Shown here one piece after another: positions 9,096-18,301 of a stretch of 64,000 nt of DNA. Origin of the DNA: Isoptericola luteus (lineage in GTDB: Bacteria; Actinomycetota; Actinomycetes; Actinomycetales; Cellulomonadaceae); NCBI RefSeq assembly GCF_020297055.1, contig NZ_JAIXCQ010000003.1, positions 126,691-190,690 on the forward strand, written 5' to 3'. The position numbers and the translations under genes were made by a program. Positions within the stretch are counted from its first letter, which is position 1. Each line of letters begins with the position of its first letter. The notes below the pieces were generated by a model, which saw nothing but the letters and a program-made list of their open reading frames with translations, had not been told where the DNA came from and did not search any database.

Positions 9096-10388
9096 TCAGG
9101 GGCGCATGCCGAACGCCCGGCGTGTGACGCGCCAGCGTCGCACGCCGAGGTCGTACACCACCAGCAGGACGGCGGAGGACGCGAGCACGACGACCGCCAG
9201 CTCGACGGCGATCGGGGCCCGCCACGGGACGACGAGCGCGGCCACGCCCACCACGACCGGCTGGTGCAGCACGTACAGCGGGAGGACGGCAGCGAGCAGG
9301 TAGGCGTACGCGCGCCCGCTCGTGCCGGGCCGGTACCCCGCCGCGTCCTCCGCCGCTCCCTGGGCCCCTCCCTCCGCCGCGGAGATCCGCGCGGCCGAGC
9401 GGCGCAGGGCGCGGCGGTCCAGGCCGCCGAGGATCGCGACGACGAACAGCCAGCCCGCGGCGCCGAACAGCGCACGGAAGGCCACGGACGCCCCGGCGTC
9501 GCCGGTGAACGGGTCGGAGCCTGCGGCGTCGGCCGTGAGGAACGCCGCCAGCCCGCCGCCGTACACGACCGCGCCCGCGGCGCCCGCGAGCGCGGCGTCC
9601 CGGCGCAGCACCGCCCGGAGCCGCTCGTCGCCGCCCAGCACGACGCCCCCGGCGAAGAACGCGAGGTAGGTCCAGCGGGGCCAGCCGGCGTACTCCTGCT
9701 CCAGGCCCCCGACCGCGCACACGAGCGCCAGCACCAGGGCCGGGAGCAGGACGGCGCCGCGCGTCCGCACGGCCCGCACCACGCCGTCGTGCCCGCCCGG
9801 GGCCGCCAGCCGCGGAACCACGGCGACCGCGAGCGCCAGCAGCGACGACCACGCGAGCAGCAGCACCACGAACCACAGGTGCCCCGACTCGAAGTGCTCG
9901 CCCTGCACGACGAACGGCGCCTCGGCGAGCTCGACCCGGACGTCGAAGAACCGCGGGTAGAACTCCGGGTAGGACAGGTCGGAGGCGGACCGCGTGCGCT
10001 CACGCACCCACACCGGGAACGGCAGCAGCAGCACGGTCGCGACGAGCAGCGGTACCCCGAGCCTCAACAGGCGCTCCCGCACGAACCCCGCCGTCGTCCG
10101 GTGGGCCAGCGAGCGTCGCGCCGCCCAGCCCGAGACCGTGAACAGCGCGGGCATCGCCCACACCACCACCAGGCCCGCGAGCACGGTCGTGACGTCGGTC
10201 GTGGTCTCGTTCTTGACGTAGAAGTCCGGGTCGCTCGCGTCGAACACCAGGGCGGAGTGGAACAGCACGAGCCCCAGCACGACGACCGCCCGCAGCGCGT
10301 CGAGCTCCGGTCGCCGCGCGGGTGCCCGGACGGACCCGTCGGCGGCCGCGCCGGGGACCACGCCGTCCGGTGGCTGCACGACAGCCAT
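9096..10388 (-). CDS. acyltransferase 3 family membrane protein
   Basis: 430-aa integral membrane protein with about ten hydrophobic helices. The N-terminal LDALRAVVVLGLVLFHSALVF stretch, with its His in the first helix, and the following FTVSGWAARRSL are typical of the acyltransferase-3 (OafA/NodX-like) superfamily that O-acylates sugars or other envelope molecules. The acceptor cannot be inferred. A charged loop near residues 325-365 separates the last helices. The ATG at 10388 is preferred. It is divergent from ligB. Confidence 0.8.
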   Translation of the reverse strand: MAVVQPPDGVVPGAAADGSVRAPARRPELDALRAVVVLGLVLFHSALVFDASDPDFYVKNETTTDVTTVLAGLVVVWAMPALFTVSGWAARRSLAHRTTAGFVRERLLRLGVPLLVATVLLLPFPVWVRERTRSASDLSYPEFYPRFFDVRVELAEAPFVVQGEHFESGHLWFVVLLLAWSSLLALAVAVVPRLAAPGGHDGVVRAVRTRGAVLLPALVLALVCAVGGLEQEYAGWPRWTYLAFFAGGVVLGGDERLRAVLRRDAALAGAAGAVVYGGGLAAFLTADAAGSDPFTGDAGASVAFRALFGAAGWLFVVAILGGLDRRALRRSAARISAAEGGAQGAAEDAAGYRPGTSGRAYAYLLAAVLPLYVLHQPVVVGVAALVVPWRAPIAVELAVVVLASSAVLLVVYDLGVRRWRVTRRAFGMRP

Positions 10389-10489
10389 CGTCCTGCACCG
10401 CTCGTCGTGCGAGCAAGAGCCGCCACCGGCCCGGTGTGGCGAGGACCACACGACGCGACGTTGTCGGGTGCCGGTGCGACGATCGACGC

Positions 10490-12013
10490 GTGCTCCTCTC
10501 CGAGGTCGTCACCACGCACGCCGCCGTCGCCGCGACGCGCTCGCGGCTGCGCAAGCGCGAGCTGCTCGCCGGTGCGCTCCGGTCGGCCGACCCGGGCGAC
10601 GAGGTCGAGGTGGTCGCGGCGTTCCTGTCCGGGCGCCCGCGGCAGCGGCGCACCGGGCTCGGATGGCGGACGCTGGCCCGGCTCCCCGCCCCGGCCCTCG
10701 AGCCGTCGCTGAGCCCGCTCGACGTCGACGAGGCGCTGTCGCGGTTCGCCGCGTTCGCGGGCGCGGGCTCGCAGACGGCGCGGTTGGCCGCCGTCGCCGA
10801 GCTGTTCGCGCTGGCCACCGCCGACGAGCAGGACTTCGTACGTCGGCTCGTCCTGGGCGAGCTGCGCCAGGGCGCGCTCGACTCGCTCCTGCTCGACGCG
10901 ATCGCCGCGGCGGCCGAGGTGCCCCTCGCACGGGTACGGCGGGCGGCGATGTTCAGCGCCTACTCCGGGCCCATCGCCCGGGCCGCGCTGGCGGGGGGCG
11001 CGGACGCGCTCGCCGCGTTCCGGCTCGAGCCGGGGCGCCCGGTCCGGCCCATGCTGGCGTCGTCCGCGCCGGACGTCGCGGCCGCGCTCGAGCGGTTCGG
11101 CGGCGCACAGGTCGCCGCCGACACCAAGCTCGACGGCATCCGGGTGCAGGTGCACCGCACCGGGGACGACGTCGCCGTCTTCACCCGCTCGCTGGACGAC
11201 ATCACCGAACGCCTGCCCGAGGTGGTCGCGCTCGCCCGGTCGCTCGACGTGCGCGCGGTCGTGCTCGACGGCGAGGCGCTGCTGCTCGACGACGCCGGCC
11301 GCCCCCGGCCGTTCCAGGACACGGCGGCACGCACCGGCACCCACGAGACGGACGGCGTCACGACCATGCCGCTCACCGTCCGGTTCTTCGACGTGCTGCA
11401 CCACGACGGCACCGACCTGATCGACGCCCCCACCTCCGAGCGGCTGGCGGTGCTGGACGACGTCGTGCCGCCCGACGCGATCGTGCCGCGGCTGTTCTCC
11501 GCCGACCTCGACGACCTCGCGGAGTACTTCACGGCGACCGTCGCCGCCGGCCAGGAAGGCCTGGTGATCAAGGCCCTCGACGCGCCGTACGAGGCCGGGC
11601 GCCGCGGCACCGCGTGGGTGAAGGTCAAGCCGCGGCACACCCTGGACCTCGTCGTGCTCGCCGTCGAGTGGGGCTCCGGGCGCCGGCAGGGGTGGCTGTC
11701 GAACATCTGGCTGGGTGCGCGCGACCCCGCGTCGGGAGACTTCGTGATGCTCGGCAAGACGTTCAAGGGCATGACCGACGAGATGCTCACCTGGCAGACC
11801 GAGCGGTTCCTGGGGCTGGAGACGCACCGCGAGGGGCACGTCGTGCACGTGCGGCCCGAGCAGGTGGTCGAGATCGCCTTCGACGGCGTCCAGCGCTCCA
11901 CCCGCTATCCCGGCGGGATGGCGCTGCGGTTCGCCCGCGTGCTGCGCTACCGCGACGACAAGCCCGCCGCCGAGGCGGACACGCTCGACACCGTGCGAGC
12001 GCTGGGCTCCTGA
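10490..12013 (+). CDS. ligB: ATP-dependent DNA ligase (LigB type)
   Basis: Seals nicks in duplex DNA using ATP. At 507 aa it matches mycobacterial LigB. An N-terminal helical DNA-binding domain (~1-190) is followed by the nucleotidyltransferase domain with motif I TKLDGIRV (adenylated Lys213), motif III FFDVLHHDG, motif IV GLVIK and motif V TAWVKVKP, then an OB-fold domain (~415-507). This is an accessory ligase; the essential NAD-dependent LigA is not in the window. GTG 10490 starts just before the conserved LLSEVVTTHAAVAATRSR. No Ku or LigD partner is nearby. Confidence 0.93.
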   Translation: MLLSEVVTTHAAVAATRSRLRKRELLAGALRSADPGDEVEVVAAFLSGRPRQRRTGLGWRTLARLPAPALEPSLSPLDVDEALSRFAAFAGAGSQTARLAAVAELFALATADEQDFVRRLVLGELRQGALDSLLLDAIAAAAEVPLARVRRAAMFSAYSGPIARAALAGGADALAAFRLEPGRPVRPMLASSAPDVAAALERFGGAQVAADTKLDGIRVQVHRTGDDVAVFTRSLDDITERLPEVVALARSLDVRAVVLDGEALLLDDAGRPRPFQDTAARTGTHETDGVTTMPLTVRFFDVLHHDGTDLIDAPTSERLAVLDDVVPPDAIVPRLFSADLDDLAEYFTATVAAGQEGLVIKALDAPYEAGRRGTAWVKVKPRHTLDLVVLAVEWGSGRRQGWLSNIWLGARDPASGDFVMLGKTFKGMTDEMLTWQTERFLGLETHREGHVVHVRPEQVVEIAFDGVQRSTRYPGGMALRFARVLRYRDDKPAAEADTLDTVRALGS

Positions 12014-12210
12014 GCGAGCCCGGAGCCACGTGGTGGATCCCCACAAGCAACGTCGGCGCCGGTGGTGGGGGCCGCACCAAGACCGTCCTCACCGACAACG
12101 AACGGGGTCGAAGCCAGGAGGTTCTCCACTCGTGACCTGGGGCGTCACGGTCGCTAGCGTCGAGGGGTCGGCGCCCGCCGGCGGCCACAGTCCCCACCGA
12201 GAGGCAGCCC

Positions 12211-12807
12211 GTGACCACGATCGCCCAGCACCCCGCCCTGCTCGCCGACCGGGTGCTCCCCCGGTCGCTCGCCACCGACGCCGGCCTCGTGCTGGGCGGA
12301 GCGGCGATCACCGCCCTCCTCGCCCAGGTCTACGTGCCCCTGCCGCTGGTCCCGATCACCGGTCAGACGATGGCCGTGCTGCTCGTGGGAGCCACGCTCG
12401 GCGCCACCCGCGGCGCGATGTCGATGAGCGTGTACGCGCTGCTCGGCCTGGTCGGGTTCCCGGTCTTCTCCGAAGGATCCAGCGGCATGGCCGTGGTGCT
12501 CGGGCCCACGGGGGGCTACATCGTCGGGTTCGTCCTCGCCGCCGCCCTCGTGGGTCGGCTCGCCGAGCTCCGCTGGGAGCGCACCTTCGCCAAGGCGCTC
12601 CTGACGTTCGTCGCCGGCACCGGCGTCACCTTCCTCGTCGGCCTGCCGTGGCTCGCCGCGGTGGCCGGGCTCGACCTGCAGGCCACGCTGGCGGCGGGTC
12701 TCTTCCCGTTCGTCCTGCCCGGCCTGGTCAAGGCGGCCATCGTCGCCGGGCTCATGCCCCTGGCGTGGAAGGGCGCCGAGGCGATCACCGCGCGCCGGGA
12801 CCGCTGA
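12211..12807 (+). CDS. bioY: biotin transporter BioY (ECF S component)
   Basis: 198-aa membrane protein with six predicted helices. The BioY signature is visible: PLPLVPITGQTMAVLL after helix 1, then GGYIVGFVLAAALVGRLAE. BioY captures biotin either alone or with ECF energy-coupling subunits; no bioM/bioN lies beside it, so it is solitary or shares a general module. Starts at GTG 12211. The 197-bp upstream gap has no clear BirA/BioQ operator that I can recognise. The end is followed by a hairpin. Confidence 0.93.
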   Translation: MTTIAQHPALLADRVLPRSLATDAGLVLGGAAITALLAQVYVPLPLVPITGQTMAVLLVGATLGATRGAMSMSVYALLGLVGFPVFSEGSSGMAVVLGPTGGYIVGFVLAAALVGRLAELRWERTFAKALLTFVAGTGVTFLVGLPWLAAVAGLDLQATLAAGLFPFVLPGLVKAAIVAGLMPLAWKGAEAITARRDR

Positions 12808-12819
12808 GCCGCCGCTGAT

Positions 12820-12859
12820 CCCCACGCCGCCCGACGGCGCGCGGCCGGGCAGCGTGGGG
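12820..12859. terminator. hairpin between convergent bioY and LysR-like gene
   Basis: Arms CCCCACGCCGCCCG (12820-12833) and CGGGCAGCGTGGGG (12846-12859) pair at 13 of 14 positions with a 12-nt loop. A direct repeat of GACCGGCCAGC follows at about 12859-12886. Likely bidirectional terminator. Confidence 0.7.
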
Positions 12860-12894
12860 ACCGGCCAGCGTGGAGACCGGCCAGCAGCCGCCGG

Positions 12895-13830
12895 CTAGCG
12901 ACGGCCGCGGGGCGGCTTGCCGCCGGACCGCATGCCCGGCTTGCCACCGGACCGCCCGCTCGGCGGACGCCCGCGGCCCGCACCTCGCGCCTGCGGCCTG
13001 CCGCCGGGCTGTCCTGCCCGCGGCTCGCGGACCTTCTTCGGCACCGCCGCGGCCGCCGCGGCCGCCTCCTCGGCCCGCGCCCGACCCGCCCGGCCGCGCG
13101 AGCTGTTCGCCGTGCGGCCCCGCACGATGCCGACCAGCTCCTCGACCAGCTCCGAGGTCTCGTCGTCCAACCCGTCCACGAGCCAGCCCAGACCCACCGG
13201 AGCGGTGGGGCCGCCGTCGAGCACGCGGAACGTCACGTCCTTGCGGTGGTGCAGCCGCGCCAGCGACATCGGTACCACGGTGACGCCGACCCCGGTGGCG
13301 ACCAGCGCGATCGCGTCCGCCGTGGTGGCCGGCCGCTCGGGCTGCGTCACCCCACCCGCGCCGTCGTCGTATCCCTCCGGGGCCCGGCCGGGCACGGGGC
13401 CGCCGCCGGCGAACAGGACGTCGTCGAGAGGCAACCACACGACGTCGTCCGCCAGGTCCGCGGGCGCGACCGTCTCGTCCTCGCCCGCGGCGGCCAGCAG
13501 GTGGTCGCGCGAGACCACCACGACCGGCAGCTCGTCGTACAGCGGGATGGCGTGCAGCACATCCGGGTCCACGGGCAGCCGCAGGATCGCCGCGTCCGCG
13601 CGTCGCTCGGCGAGCTCGGCCGCGACGTCGTCGGCGGGCACCTGCACGAGGTCCAGGTAGACGTCCGGCAGCCGGTCCCGCCAGGTCCGCGCCCATTTTC
13701 CGGGGGTGGCGCCCGGCACGTACGCCAGCCGGAACACGCGCCGTCCGTCGTCGCGTGCGGCGTCGGCCGCCCCCTCACCGGTGGCGTCGTCGTCGGCGGG
13801 GAGGTCGGCACCCGTGGGGTCGTCGGTCAC
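12895..13830 (-). CDS. LysR-type effector-binding domain protein without HTH, basic RG-rich tail
   Basis: 311-aa protein. After ~30 acidic residues, residues ~32-225 form a LysR substrate-binding fold (RLAYVPGATPGKWARTWRDR, AILRLPVDPD, the typical ATTADAIALVATGVGVTVVP). There is no N-terminal winged helix. The last ~75 residues are Arg/Gly/Pro/Ala-rich (GGRPQARGAGRGRPP, GGKPGMRSGGKPPRGRR), resembling nucleic-acid-binding RG tails. It starts at GTG 13830 and is divergent from a DUF5997 gene. LysR-like domain proteins beside DUF5997 recur in actinobacteria as far as I recall. The ligand is unknown. Confidence 0.75.
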   Translation of the reverse strand: MTDDPTGADLPADDDATGEGAADAARDDGRRVFRLAYVPGATPGKWARTWRDRLPDVYLDLVQVPADDVAAELAERRADAAILRLPVDPDVLHAIPLYDELPVVVVSRDHLLAAAGEDETVAPADLADDVVWLPLDDVLFAGGGPVPGRAPEGYDDGAGGVTQPERPATTADAIALVATGVGVTVVPMSLARLHHRKDVTFRVLDGGPTAPVGLGWLVDGLDDETSELVEELVGIVRGRTANSSRGRAGRARAEEAAAAAAAVPKKVREPRAGQPGGRPQARGAGRGRPPSGRSGGKPGMRSGGKPPRGRR

Positions 13831-13881
13831 GGGATCAGGCTACGGCGCTGCGGGACGGACGCTCCCGACTACCCTGTACCC

Positions 13882-14289
13882 ATGGCCGGAACCCCCTTCT
13901 CTCAGCAGGTCCTCAAGCCGACGAACGCGGCGAAGAAGCTCGGGGTGTACCTGCCCGCGACACCCTCCGAGTTCCAGGAGCACGGGATCACCCGCGCCCA
14001 GCTCGAAGAGCTCGAGACCGACCCGCCGCAGTGGCTCGCGGACCTGCGCCGCAACGGCCCGCACCCGCGTCCCGTCGTCGCCGGGCGGCTCGGCATCTCC
14101 ATCGCCGGGCTCGCGCGCGGCGGCATCACCGACCCGCTGACCACCGAGCAGATCGACGAGCTGCGCCAGGACCCGCCCGCGTGGCTGGTCACCGAGCGCG
14201 AGGTCGCGGCGAAGGTGCGCGAGGAGGAGGACCGCCTGACCACCCGGGCGGCCGAGCAGGCGCAGCGCGAGGCGCGCAAGGCGCGCTGA
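13882..14289 (+). CDS. DUF5997 family protein
   Basis: 135-aa soluble, mostly helical protein: KPTNAAKKLGVYLPATP at the N-terminus, repeated (I/L)xxLxxDPP(A/Q)WL(A/V) segments at about residues 40-50 and 90-100, and a charged C-terminal helix. I place it in DUF5997; no function is known. The upstream TACCCT at 13869-13874, 8 bp before the ATG, suggests a leaderless transcript. It is divergent from the LysR-like protein with a 51-bp shared promoter region, so the two may be co-regulated. Confidence 0.75.
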   Translation: MAGTPFSQQVLKPTNAAKKLGVYLPATPSEFQEHGITRAQLEELETDPPQWLADLRRNGPHPRPVVAGRLGISIAGLARGGITDPLTTEQIDELRQDPPAWLVTEREVAAKVREEEDRLTTRAAEQAQREARKAR

Positions 14290-14367
14290 CCCCCGCTGAC
14301 CGCCGCTGACCGCGTGGTCCGGCGGCGACTGCGCGCCGCGCAGGGTCGCGTCGGGGAGACTGGTGCC

Positions 14368-15636
14368 GTGCACCCTCACCCCGACCCGTCCGCCACGCCG
14401 CCCGCCACGCCGCCCGCCACGCCGTCCTCGGCCGACCGGCTCGCCGCCGTCCTGGACGCGATGGCCCCCTGGCCGGAGGACGGCTCGCGGCCCGACGGCC
14501 CCGTCGCCGTCGACGCGACCGACCGGCTGCTGCTCGACGAGGCGGCCCCCCTGCTCGCGACGGCCGGGCCCGGCGACGTCGTGGTCCTCGGTGACCGGTT
14601 CGGCGCGCTCACGCTCGGGGCCGTGACCCTCGGCGCCCCGGACGTGCGGTCGTGCGTCGACACCGTCACCGCCGAGGCCGCCGTCGAGCACCACCTGGCC
14701 GACGCCGACCTGCTCGACGTCGCGCGCGGCGGGCGCGAGACCGCCGAGGTCACGCTGCACGACACCCTCGACGAGGAGCTGCTCGCCGGTGCGCGCGTCG
14801 TCCTGCTGCAGCTGCCGCCGTCGCTCGCGGAGCTCACCGAGATCGCGGAGCACGTGGCCCGGTACGCCGCCGACGACGTCACCGTCCTCGCGGGCGGGCG
14901 CGTCAAGCACATGACGCGCACGATGAACGAGGTGCTGGCGGCGTCGTTCACGGACGTGCACGCCACGCTGGCCCGCCAGAAGTCGCGCGCGCTCGTCGCG
15001 ACGGGCGTCCGGCCGGGTGCTCGCGACGCCGCACCGACCTATCCCGCGACCGCGCGGCTGACCGACGCCGAGCTGGTCGACGCGTCCGGGGCACCGTACG
15101 TCGACGTGGTCGCACACGGCGGGGTGTTCGCGGGCACCGGGCTGGACCTGGGCACGCGGTTCCTGCTGACGACGGCCGACCGGTGGCCGGCGCCCGACCG
15201 CGTGCACGACGCCGTCGACCTGGGCAGCGGCTCCGGACTGCTCGCCGCCGTGCTGGCGCTGCGCTACCCCGAGGCCAGGGTCATCGGCGTCGACAGGTCG
15301 GCGGCCGCGACGGCCTCGACGCGTGCGACCGCTCGGGCGAACGCCGTCGGCGACCGCGTGCAGGTGCTGCGCGACGACGCCGGCACCGCCCTGCCCCGCG
15401 CGGGCGCGGACCTGATCCTGCTCAACCCGCCGTTCCACGACCGTGCCGCCGTGCGCACCGACGCCGCCCATAGGATGTTCCGCGCGGCGGGCAAGGCGCT
15501 GCGCCCGGGCGGCGAGCTGTGGTGCGTCTTCAACACGGCGCTGCACTACCGGCAGGCGCTGCAGCGCGACGTCGGGCCCACCGTCCACATCGTCCAGAAC
15601 CCGAAGTTCACGGTCACCCGGTCCCGCCGCCGCTGA
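14368..15636 (+). CDS. class I SAM-dependent methyltransferase (RsmC/RlmG-like)
   Basis: 422-aa protein with two domains. The N-terminal half (~25-210) is a degenerate methyltransferase-like domain. The C-terminal half is catalytic: SAM loop DLGSGSGLLAAVLA (residues ~284-297) and the NPPF motif (353-356) that marks N-methylation of a base exocyclic amine. Together they match RlmG/RsmC, which make m2G in 23S or 16S rRNA; which rRNA cannot be decided. GTG 14368 is preferred. The first residues are Pro/Ala-rich. Confidence 0.85.
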   Translation: MHPHPDPSATPPATPPATPSSADRLAAVLDAMAPWPEDGSRPDGPVAVDATDRLLLDEAAPLLATAGPGDVVVLGDRFGALTLGAVTLGAPDVRSCVDTVTAEAAVEHHLADADLLDVARGGRETAEVTLHDTLDEELLAGARVVLLQLPPSLAELTEIAEHVARYAADDVTVLAGGRVKHMTRTMNEVLAASFTDVHATLARQKSRALVATGVRPGARDAAPTYPATARLTDAELVDASGAPYVDVVAHGGVFAGTGLDLGTRFLLTTADRWPAPDRVHDAVDLGSGSGLLAAVLALRYPEARVIGVDRSAAATASTRATARANAVGDRVQVLRDDAGTALPRAGADLILLNPPFHDRAAVRTDAAHRMFRAAGKALRPGGELWCVFNTALHYRQALQRDVGPTVHIVQNPKFTVTRSRRR

Positions 15637-15649
15637 CCCCCTGAGCGAC

Positions 15650-15713
15650 GCACAGGTGGCCGGCGCCGGTCTGCGGCCTCACGAGGCGGCAGAGCGGTGC
15701 CGACCACCTGTGC
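15650..15713. terminator. inverted repeat between convergent methyltransferase and FKBP genes
   Basis: GCACAGGTGGCCGGC (15650-15664) pairs with GCCGACCACCTGTGC (15699-15713) at 14 of 15 positions around a 34-nt loop that can form a smaller inner stem. Likely bidirectional terminator. Confidence 0.65.
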
Positions 15714-15734
15714 GGCGATCGGAGGCGGTGCGGG

Positions 15735-16136
15735 TCAGCGCACGTCGACCACGTCGACGACGAAGACGAGCGTCGCACCGCCCGGGATGCCGGCCTGCGG
15801 AACGCCGCGCTGGCCGTAGCCGTGCTCGGCCGGGATGGACAGCAGCACGCGGTCGCCCACGTTGCGGCCCACGAGACCCTTGTCCCAGCCGCCGATGACG
15901 GCGCCGACGCCGATCGGGAAGTCGATGGTGGCGCCGCGGTCGTACGAGTTGTCGAAGACGCCGCCGCCCCAGGTCTGGCCGAGGTAGTTCACGACGATGG
16001 TGCGGCCGGCGTCGACCACCGGGCCCGTGCCCTCCTCAAGCACCTGCACCTGCAGGCCGGCGGGCGCGTCGGGGGTGGGGAACGTGATCTCAGGCTTGTC
16101 GCCAAAGCTGCCGGTGGCGGTGGGGAGCGTGGTCAC
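15735..16136 (-). CDS. FKBP-type peptidyl-prolyl cis-trans isomerase
   Basis: 133-aa single FKBP domain: GPVVDAGRTIVVNYLGQTWGGGVFDNSYDRG, then the pocket residues IGGWDKGLVG and IPAEHGYGQRG, ending VFVVDVVDV (all family landmarks; each shown in part). There is no signal peptide, so it should act in the cytosol on proline bonds. GTG start at 16136. Monocistronic, convergent with the methyltransferase. Confidence 0.94.
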   Translation of the reverse strand: MTTLPTATGSFGDKPEITFPTPDAPAGLQVQVLEEGTGPVVDAGRTIVVNYLGQTWGGGVFDNSYDRGATIDFPIGVGAVIGGWDKGLVGRNVGDRVLLSIPAEHGYGQRGVPQAGIPGGATLVFVVDVVDVR

Positions 16137-16245
16137 GGAGGTACCTCATCTTCGTCCGGGGGCCGCCGGTTCCCCGGCGGCGGTGCGCCGTCAAGCCTAC
16201 GCGGACACGTCGGCGAGCACGTCGGCGAGCACGCCAGGCGCCACG

Positions 16246-17151
16246 TCAGGCAGCGACGCGCACCGACGTCCGCGCGGCGTCCCGCAGGGCGGCGAGCGCC
16301 GTCCGGACGGGCGGCGTGTCGGCGACGGCGTCCTGCACCAGCGCGTAGATGGACCGCACGGGGACCGGGCGCTCCACCGGGACCGCCACCGTGCCGGGTG
16401 CCGGGTGCGCCGCCCCGAGCGCGGGCAGCACGGTGATGCCGATGCCCGCCGCGACGAAGGCGACGGCCGTCGGATAGTCGTGCGCCTCGACCGCGAACGA
16501 CGGCGCGAAACCCGCCGACCGGCACGCCTCGAGCAGGTTGCGGCGGCACCAGCCCCGCGCGAAGTCGTTGTCGATCCACCGCTCGCCCACCAGCTCGACG
16601 AGCTCGATCTCGGACCGGCCGGCCAGCGGGTGCGTCCGCGGCAGGACGGCGACGTACGGGTCGTCGAGCAGGTGGTGCGCCGTGGTGCCCGCCGCCGCCA
16701 CGAAGCCGGACGAGGCCACGCTGAGCTGCAGGTCGGCTCGCCGCGCGGGGTCGCTCGGGATCTCCTCCGTGAGCTCGAGGTCGAGCCGCACGCCGGGATA
16801 CCCCGCCGTCAGCGCGCTCACCACGGACGGCAGCCAGGCCGCGCCGACGGACGCGAAGTACGCGATGGACAGGCTGCCCGAACGCCCGGAACGCAGGTCC
16901 GCGACGAACGTCTCCACCTCCCCCAGCCGTGCCAGCAGGCCGTCCGCCTGGGCGGCGAGCGCCGTGCCCGCCGCCGTCGGGCGCACGCCCCGTCCGTGCC
17001 GGGCCAGCAGCTGGAGCCCGGTCTCGCGCTGCAGGGCCGTCACGTGCTGGCTCACCGCCGACGGCGTGTAGCCGAGGTTGGCGGCCGCGGCGGCCACCGA
17101 GCCGCTGGCGACGACCGACCGGAAGATGCGGAGCCTGTGGACGTCGATCAT
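16246..17151 (-). CDS. LysR-family transcriptional regulator
   Basis: 301 aa: winged helix at residues ~1-60 (RLRIFRSVVASGSVAAAAAN, YTPSAVSQHV) and a LysR effector domain with IDNDFARGWCRRNL. Transcribed divergently from an EamA exporter with an 85-bp gap containing AT-rich AGTAGATATATGAAC, a likely shared promoter/operator. It probably controls that exporter and itself. The inducer is unknown. Confidence 0.9.
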   Translation of the reverse strand: MIDVHRLRIFRSVVASGSVAAAAANLGYTPSAVSQHVTALQRETGLQLLARHGRGVRPTAAGTALAAQADGLLARLGEVETFVADLRSGRSGSLSIAYFASVGAAWLPSVVSALTAGYPGVRLDLELTEEIPSDPARRADLQLSVASSGFVAAAGTTAHHLLDDPYVAVLPRTHPLAGRSEIELVELVGERWIDNDFARGWCRRNLLEACRSAGFAPSFAVEAHDYPTAVAFVAAGIGITVLPALGAAHPAPGTVAVPVERPVPVRSIYALVQDAVADTPPVRTALAALRDAARTSVRVAA

Positions 17152-17236
17152 GGGTCACGACGTTACAGCGCGACTGAACGATGCAGTAGATATATGAACT
17201 GGTGCTCACGCATGCGGTGGATGGAGGATCGTCGTC

Positions 17237-18166
17237 ATGACAACCATGCCCACGCCCACGCAGCAGGGGACGGCGAGCCCTCGCACCTCCGGCAACGCGC
17301 TCACCGTCATCGCGATGGCGGTCACGGTCGTCCTGTGGGCGTCGGCGTTCGTCGGCATCCGGGCGGTGGGGCACGACCTGGACGCCGGGGCCCTCACCCT
17401 GGGCCGGGTCGCCGTCGGCACGCTCGCGCTCACCGTGATGCTCGGGGTCGTGCACCTGCGCCGCGGCACCCCGGTGCGCCTCCCGCGGGGCCGCGTGCTG
17501 GCGCTCGTCGTCGTGTGGGGCGTGGCGTGGTTCGGCGGGTACAACCTGGCGCTCAACGCCGCCGAGCAGCACCTCGACGCCGGCACCACCGCCCTGCTCG
17601 TCAACCTGGCGCCGATGCTGGTCGCCGTCCTCGCCGGGTTCCTGCTCGGCGAGGGCTTCCCCCGCCGGCTCCTCGTCGGGATGGCCGTGGCGTTCGCGGG
17701 CGTCGTCGTCATCGCCGTCGCGACGTCGGCCGGCCGCTTCGACGCGGTCGGCGTCCTCCTCGGCATCGCCGCTGCCGTGCTCTACGCGGGGGCCGCCACG
17801 CTGCAGAAGCGCCTGCTGCCCCGCCTCGACGCGCTCACCATGACCTGGCTGGGCTGCCTGGCCGGCACGGTCGCGTCGCTGCCGTTCCTCCCGGGGCTGG
17901 TCAGCCAGCTCTCGGTCGCCCCGACGTCGTCCGTGCTGGGCGTGGTCTACCTCGGCATCTTCCCGACGGCGATCGCCTTCAGCACGTGGGGCTACGTGCT
18001 GACGCGCGCCAGCGCCGGCCGCACCGCGGCGTCGACCTACGCCGTGCCCCCGCTGGTGGTGCTGATGTCGTGGGTGCTCCTCGACGAGGTCCCCACGCCG
18101 ATCGTCCTCGGGGGCGGCGTGCTGGCCCTCACCGGCGTCGCCATCGCCACCCTGCGCCGCCGTTAG
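17237..18166 (+). CDS. EamA family (DMT superfamily) exporter
   Basis: 309-aa protein with ten hydrophobic helices in two EamA repeats (about residues 20-150 and 165-305), including LWASAFVGIRAVG in helix 1 and TAIAFSTWGYVLTRASAG near helix 8. Family members export amino acids or other small metabolites. Its neighbour, a divergent LysR regulator, suggests substrate-induced export. ATG 17237 is preceded by GGAGGATCG. Two tandem palindromic repeats follow the stop. Confidence 0.88.
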   Translation: MTTMPTPTQQGTASPRTSGNALTVIAMAVTVVLWASAFVGIRAVGHDLDAGALTLGRVAVGTLALTVMLGVVHLRRGTPVRLPRGRVLALVVVWGVAWFGGYNLALNAAEQHLDAGTTALLVNLAPMLVAVLAGFLLGEGFPRRLLVGMAVAFAGVVVIAVATSAGRFDAVGVLLGIAAAVLYAGAATLQKRLLPRLDALTMTWLGCLAGTVASLPFLPGLVSQLSVAPTSSVLGVVYLGIFPTAIAFSTWGYVLTRASAGRTAASTYAVPPLVVLMSWVLLDEVPTPIVLGGGVLALTGVAIATLRRR

Positions 18167-18174
18167 CCCCCGGG

Positions 18175-18296
18175 CCGGCGAGCTGTCAGGACCAGGTGCA
18201 CCGCACCGTGCACGTGGGCCTGACAACTCCCGAGCCCGGCGAGCTGTCAGGACCAGGTGCACCGCACCGTGCACGTGGGCCTGACAACTCCCGAGC
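18175..18296. repeat. two tandem 61-bp copies of a palindromic element
   Basis: Units 18175-18235 and 18236-18296 are identical in sequence over 61 bp. Each holds an imperfect inverted repeat of about 21-nt arms (AGCTGTCAGGACCAGGTGCAC pairing with the segment ending GGCCTGACAACT, 18 of 21) and a 6-nt loop, so the pair can form two hairpins in a row. It lies between the convergent EamA and sigma-factor genes, where a terminator is expected. Confidence 0.85.
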
Positions 18297-18301
18297 GCGG
18301 C

